Source: Treponema sp. (GTDB lineage: Bacteria > Spirochaetota > Spirochaetia > Treponematales > Breznakiellaceae). From it: a stretch of 33,834 bases of DNA. Location of the stretch: NCBI GenBank assembly GCA_031276295.1, contig JAISNI010000127.1, positions 1 to 33,834 on the forward strand, read 5' to 3'. This document shows, one piece after another, positions 31,178-33,834 of this stretch; the stretch's first letter is position 1; every line of letters starts with the position of its first letter. Below the pieces are notes generated by a model that saw nothing but the letters and a program-made list of their open reading frames with translations, was not told the DNA's origin and searched no databases. A program made the position numbers and the translations under genes.

Positions 31178-32216
31178 GGATACTGGTTCCCGAAATAATA
31201 AGATCAGGGTTGCGGATATTATTATACCGGGCTATACGAGGGTAAAGCCACGGGTTACGGTAGAAGGCTTCCGCTATATCCCAGAGGGTATCGCCCCAGC
31301 GTATCCTGTATACGACGCCGTTTTTAGGAATAACCGCCGGTACTTTATAGGACGAGACCGGCGGTACGGGCCTGGCCCTGCGCACAGTCGGCCGCCCGGC
31401 CGGAGGGGAATCCGGCGCGGTGATTACCGGCGGCGCCCCGCCTGGGGCAGGCTCCACGGGCGGATCGGGACGGGGCGCGGCGGGGCCCGCTTGAACCTGC
31501 GCCTTCCCCTCCCCTCCGGGTGTCCCGAACTCCGGTGAAACCTGGGCGGACGTCCGGCTGGGCTGGGCCCGGTCTGAAGCGGACGGCGTCTGACCCGCGG
31601 GCGGAACAGGCGGCGGCGTAACCGTCTGCGAGGTTTCTTCTCCTGAAACTCCGGCCCTCCCGTTAGAGGGCGTATCCTGCTTTCCGCGGAAAAAGAAGAA
31701 CCAGAGGAGCAGACAGAGCAGGATAAGGATGAGCCCGACAATCAACACGATTATCAGGGGGGTTCTTTTCTTGTCCTTATCCTCTTTGGAAGAGGGCTTT
31801 TCGTAGAGACCCTGCGGCGGGGGGACAGCTTCCGATTCCTCCAGTTCAAAATCGGGAATATCTACCGTTGTTTCATCATCAAAGGATTTTAGGGATACGT
31901 TGAGATACTGGTGTTCCTTTGAGGCGGTATCCAGATCGTAGGCATCGGCGGTAATTTCTCCATCCTCATGGGAGCTGATGATCAGCTCTATAGAAGGCTC
32001 GCCCTTGGTTTTAGGGCTGATATTTTCAATAACGAGACTGCCTATATACAGGGCGTCCGCCATAGTTTTTGTATAACTCCTGTAAAGATCGATCTGGGCG
32101 CTTTTCTGATGATCATGGACGGTGGTAAGAACGAGCCGTTTTTTAACCCGTGAATTCTCTTCCAGTATGGAATAAAAATCCCCATTGGCAATTTTTATAC
32201 CAATAGTTGATGCCAT
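31161..32216 (-). CDS. Membrane protein joining an Hsp70 substrate-binding-like domain to LysM
   Basis: A 351-residue bitopic protein. Residues about 27-112 ('TTVHDHQKSAQIDLYRSYTK', 'LYIGSLVIENISPKTKGEPS', 'DGEITADAYDLDTASKEHQY') resemble the beta-sandwich substrate-binding domain of DnaK/Hsp70 (compare the family pattern D-N-Q-x-S-V-x-I, 'P..kG.p.Ie', 'dG.l.v.A.D'). The preceding 'IGIKIANGDFYSILEEN' recalls the first strand of the Hsp70 ATPase, which is otherwise absent. A membrane helix (153-176), a long Pro/Gly-rich periplasmic linker and a C-terminal LysM (about 300-350, 'YRIRWGDTLWDIAEAFYRNP') follow. LysM binds peptidoglycan. AAGGAG at 8 bp supports the start. It is first in the operon with the lytic transglycosylase and ftsK. 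Confidence 0.85.
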   Translation of the reverse strand: MASTIGIKIANGDFYSILEENSRVKKRLVLTTVHDHQKSAQIDLYRSYTKTMADALYIGSLVIENISPKTKGEPSIELIISSHEDGEITADAYDLDTASKEHQYLNVSLKSFDDETTVDIPDFELEESEAVPPPQGLYEKPSSKEDKDKKRTPLIIVLIVGLILILLCLLLWFFFFRGKQDTPSNGRAGVSGEETSQTVTPPPVPPAGQTPSASDRAQPSRTSAQVSPEFGTPGGEGKAQVQAGPAAPRPDPPVEPAPGGAPPVITAPDSPPAGRPTVRRARPVPPVSSYKVPAVIPKNGVVYRIRWGDTLWDIAEAFYRNPWLYPRIARYNNIRNPDLIISGTSIRVPPR

Positions 32217-32299
32217 TGGCCTGACTCCTTAAAAAATTTTTGTCTTCTTACAGTAATATTTAAAAATTTCGGACAAATTTATACATTTCTATAATATAT

Positions 32300-32327
32300 A
32301 TTATATTGAAAAAAATTGATTTGGCAA
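32300..32327 (-). promoter_or_regulatory. Sigma-70 promoter of the LysM-transglycosylase-ftsK operon
   Basis: On the minus strand TTGCCA (32327-32322) and TATAAT (32305-32300) are spaced by 16 bp. The leader to the start at 32216 is about 80 bp. This is the best match in the 398-bp gap between the operon and the gene at 32615; the rest of that gap holds repeat copy B, a CATTTTAAAATG palindrome at 32494-32505 and no gene. Confidence 0.6.
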
Positions 32328-32359
32328 GCGATGAACTACTACCTCGCACTAAAAGGGCG

Positions 32360-32422
32360 AGGAGCCTGCTGCACTTCGTGGATTTTTTGCATATTCATGC
32401 GCGAAGCGCAACAAACTGTTGG
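32360..32422. repeat. Short inverted-repeat element, copy B (compact form)
   Basis: The left end AGCCTGCTGCACTT (32363-32376) and the right end AAGCGCAACAAACTGTTGG (32404-32422) are imperfect inverted repeats matching the ends of copy A. The inner block GTGGATTTTTTGCATATTCA to 32400 recurs, reverse complemented, in copy C. GCAT-ATTC-ATGC forms a small inner hairpin. At about 60 bp it looks like the basic unit from which A and C differ by inserted hairpin sequence. Confidence 0.65.
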
Positions 32423-32614
32423 ACGGCCGCGTTACGGTTTGCCGGTTCGGGGCGCGGTTAAAACCCTCCGGTGTGATGCGGCCCCCGTGGCGCCTCATTT
32501 TAAAATGTAACTTTAGGCCCGGATGCCGCCTAAGCGGGAGGGGGACATTTCTATTGGTCGTTGACATGAGGCAACGCGCTTGCCAAAGCCCACAAACAAG
32601 GATATATTTGACTT

Positions 32615-32830
32615 ATGACTGATTTTTTGTTCGCTAGGCCCTCTATACTTGAGGGAATAGGCCGCAATATGGACTTTTTTGACTCCCTGAATGCCTATAA
32701 TTACTCCAACGAGGGAGAAGAAGCTGATATAATAGGCCTTAATTCTGATTTATTGGCTATTTATAAGGATTTCCATAAGGCCTATGGTGATACCCTATGT
32801 CAACTCGAAACAAAAAACCCCGTCGTTTAG
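32615..32830 (+). CDS. Small hypothetical protein, 'FLFARPS' family, upstream partner of DUF2335
   Basis: A 71-residue soluble, acidic protein starting 'MTDFLFARPSILEGIGRNMD' and continuing 'FFDSLNAYNYSNEGEEADI'. I recognise the 'FLFA-PS...G.GR..D' start as that of small hypothetical proteins scattered through bacterial accessory DNA, but know of no function. Its last 34 bp overlap the start of the next gene in another frame, so the two are translationally coupled. AAGGAT is the only upstream ribosome-binding-site candidate. The tight pairing of two small genes suggests a toxin-antitoxin-like or partner system; this is inference. Confidence 0.65.
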   Translation: MTDFLFARPSILEGIGRNMDFFDSLNAYNYSNEGEEADIIGLNSDLLAIYKDFHKAYGDTLCQLETKNPVV

Positions 32831-33174
32831 GATACCAGGCGGCAGAACCTCCTGTCAAAGAATTCAATATGTTAGCAGCCTTCAGAAAAGGCCCTCTACC
32901 GCCTCCCGCTGAATTGGAAAAATATGAAAGTTTATACCCCGGCGCCACAAAATTACTCTTTGATAACTTTATTAATCAGACCAATCATCGCATGGAATTG
33001 GAAAATATGGTAATTCGGGAAGATAATAAACGGGCAAAGATATTAGCGGCTATCTTATTTATTATGGGAAAAGATGGAGTTGCCATAGCCGCAGTATTCA
33101 CCGCAATAGCTCCTATTATTATCGCCTTTATAGCCAACTCAATCTCACGCCAAAACTCCGCCACATTTTTGTAG
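32797..33174 (+). CDS. DUF2335-like small membrane protein
   Basis: A 125-residue protein. The N-terminal half holds the DUF2335 pattern: 'GPLPPPAELEKYESLYPGAT' followed by 'INQTNHRMELENMVIREDNK', where family members read PP.EL..YE...PG then an E-x-Q-x-x-HR-x-x-E helix. Two hydrophobic segments follow ('ILAAILFIMG' and 'IAAVFTAIAPIIIAFIANSI') with a short loop, consistent with an inner-membrane hairpin. Function is unknown for the family. It overlaps the upstream small gene and is closed by a terminator at 33335-33363. A lower G+C content than the envelope operon hints at acquisition. Confidence 0.75.
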   Translation: MSTRNKKPRRLGYQAAEPPVKEFNMLAAFRKGPLPPPAELEKYESLYPGATKLLFDNFINQTNHRMELENMVIREDNKRAKILAAILFIMGKDGVAIAAVFTAIAPIIIAFIANSISRQNSATFL

Positions 33175-33280
33175 CCATGGTCTTGCTACGCAAGCCCTTA
33201 TTCGGGTTACAAAAACATCGTAAACAGCCGGAACGTTATGTGCCAAGCGGCTGCGCCGTTAGTTGGAGGGTACAGCCTCC

Positions 33281-33321
33281 AAAAAAATGGGGTGATAGGC
33301 GGTTTTACCGCCCATCGCCCC
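33281..33321 (-). terminator. Rho-independent terminator of the minus-strand secreted-protein gene
   Basis: On the minus strand a 15-bp stem (33321-33307 with 33303-33289, two non-Watson-Crick pairs, 3-base loop) is followed by a CAT and then seven T residues (33287-33281). It lies 45 bp beyond the stop of the gene at 33366-33674. A second GGAGG/CCTCC hairpin lies just past it at 33266-33280. Confidence 0.75.
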
Positions 33322-33334
33322 TGCATTTACACCG

Positions 33335-33363
33335 TCCGTAGCGGCGGCTTCTACGGATTTTTT
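33335..33363 (+). terminator. Rho-independent terminator for the DUF2335 gene pair
   Basis: TCCGTAG (33335-33341) and CTACGGA (33351-33357) form a 7-bp stem, 9-base loop, followed by TTTTTT (33358-33363). It faces the converging minus-strand gene and stops right at that gene's stop codon. Confidence 0.7.
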
Positions 33364-33365
33364 AG

Positions 33366-33674
33366 TTACTCTTGAGGTGCTGAACACATAATAGAACTGG
33401 CCCCGACAACGGTATTTCCGGCAGGAGCGGGCTGTGTCTTACTGCCTTGAGGTGGAATATTATCGAAATACCAGTTTGCATCCGATATGCGTCCGGATCT
33501 GTCCTTCAGGGTAACACAAACGGTAACATTAATTCTGCCCCTCCGGTTTGTGTTGCGGACGGTTACAGATGAAGGCGTATAATTGACACTTTCGCCTTCC
33601 GCAAAGATAACGCCAACCACGGCACAAAGCATTACAAATGCCAGCGCTATGAACAAAATTTTTTTTGGTTTCAT
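33366..33674 (-). CDS. Small secreted hypothetical protein
   Basis: A 102-residue protein with a clear signal peptide (residues 1-25, 'MKPKKILFIALAFVMLCAVV' ending VIFA|EGES). The mature part, 'VNYTPSSVTVRNTNRRGRIN' and onward, is beta-prone with two cysteines (in 'VTVCVTLKD' and 'IMCSAPQE') that could form a disulphide. I do not recognise a family. AAGGAAG lies upstream of the ATG on the minus strand. The remaining 160 bp to the window edge hold no gene I can support. Confidence 0.7.
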   Translation of the reverse strand: MKPKKILFIALAFVMLCAVVGVIFAEGESVNYTPSSVTVRNTNRRGRINVTVCVTLKDRSGRISDANWYFDNIPPQGSKTQPAPAGNTVVGASSIMCSAPQE

Positions 33675-33834
33675 ACAAATCTTCCTTTTGTAAGTTTACC
33701 CTCATTACAAGGAGCAAAAATCACGATCCATACGGACCGCTTTTTAAACGGAACAGGCCGTCAAAACACCGTATTGTGCCGCCGTAACGCCGTTTTAACT
33801 TTTTAAGTCCGCCTATACATCCCCTTTCCGGCAA

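Noticed and set aside
33200-33300. Possible integron attC site (GTTATG ... CGTTAG with inner inverted repeat) near the DUF2335 module
   Set aside because: The core sites do not fit RYYYAAC/GTTRRRY, no partner site is seen upstream of the module, and the hairpins are explained as terminators.

Overview
The window looks like chromosomal DNA of a free-living or gut-associated spirochaete, most plausibly a Treponema relative. This is inference from gene content: a MurA with Asp at the usual active-site Cys, periplasmic binding proteins with a 'GGQAA' motif after the signal peptide, a LysM/Hsp70-like envelope protein, and a SUMF1/FGE-fold protein ending in a diversity-generating-retroelement (DGR) style variable region like Treponema denticola TvpA. 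No rRNA, tRNA, CRISPR array or complete mobile element was seen.

Layout. 1-780: wreckage of two insertion sequences (an IS1-type zinc-finger fragment and an internally deleted IS3-family element). 824-2406: a divergent pair, an SDR oxidoreductase and a TrmJ-type RNA methyltransferase. 2427-5091: an accessory block with a decayed RAYT (REP-associated transposase), GTGCC-N-GGCAC palindromes, a lipoprotein, a (GA)n tract and a small secreted protein with three Cys-rich repeats. 5140-7367: MurA and an esterase. 7492-12868: a complete branched-chain amino-acid type ABC operon (livJ-H-M-G-F), then a short inverted-repeat element and a CBS-ACT regulator. 13000-13578: a Uma2-family protein. 13928-16069: a secreted caspase/FGE fusion whose last codons have the signature of a DGR variable region. 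16233-22195: a sugar operon (Gfo/Idh/MocA dehydrogenase, sugar isomerase/epimerase, ABC ATPase, permease, binding protein) ended by strong hairpins inside a second copy of the short inverted-repeat element. 22637-25431: a chemotaxis receptor and a small secreted Lys/Ala/Pro-tailed protein, both A+T richer than their neighbours. 25716-32216 (minus strand): an envelope operon reading LysM protein, lytic transglycosylase, FtsK/SpoIIIE. 32217-33834: a third copy of the repeat element, a tightly overlapping small-gene pair ending in a DUF2335-like membrane protein, and a secreted hypothetical protein.

How it fits together. The two ABC operons feed amino acids and a sugar or polyol into the cell. 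The dehydrogenase and isomerase next to the sugar transporter probably begin breakdown of its substrate. MurA, the lytic transglycosylase, the LysM protein and FtsK serve cell-wall growth and chromosome segregation. The most interesting signals are (1) the likely DGR-diversified, exported caspase-like protein with no reverse transcriptase in the window, (2) a mobile-looking element with terminal inverted repeats, present three times and twice supplying the stop codon of the upstream gene, (3) an Hsp70 substrate-binding-like domain joined through a membrane helix to LysM, and (4) a RAYT remnant whose ribosome binding site lies in a perfect hairpin.
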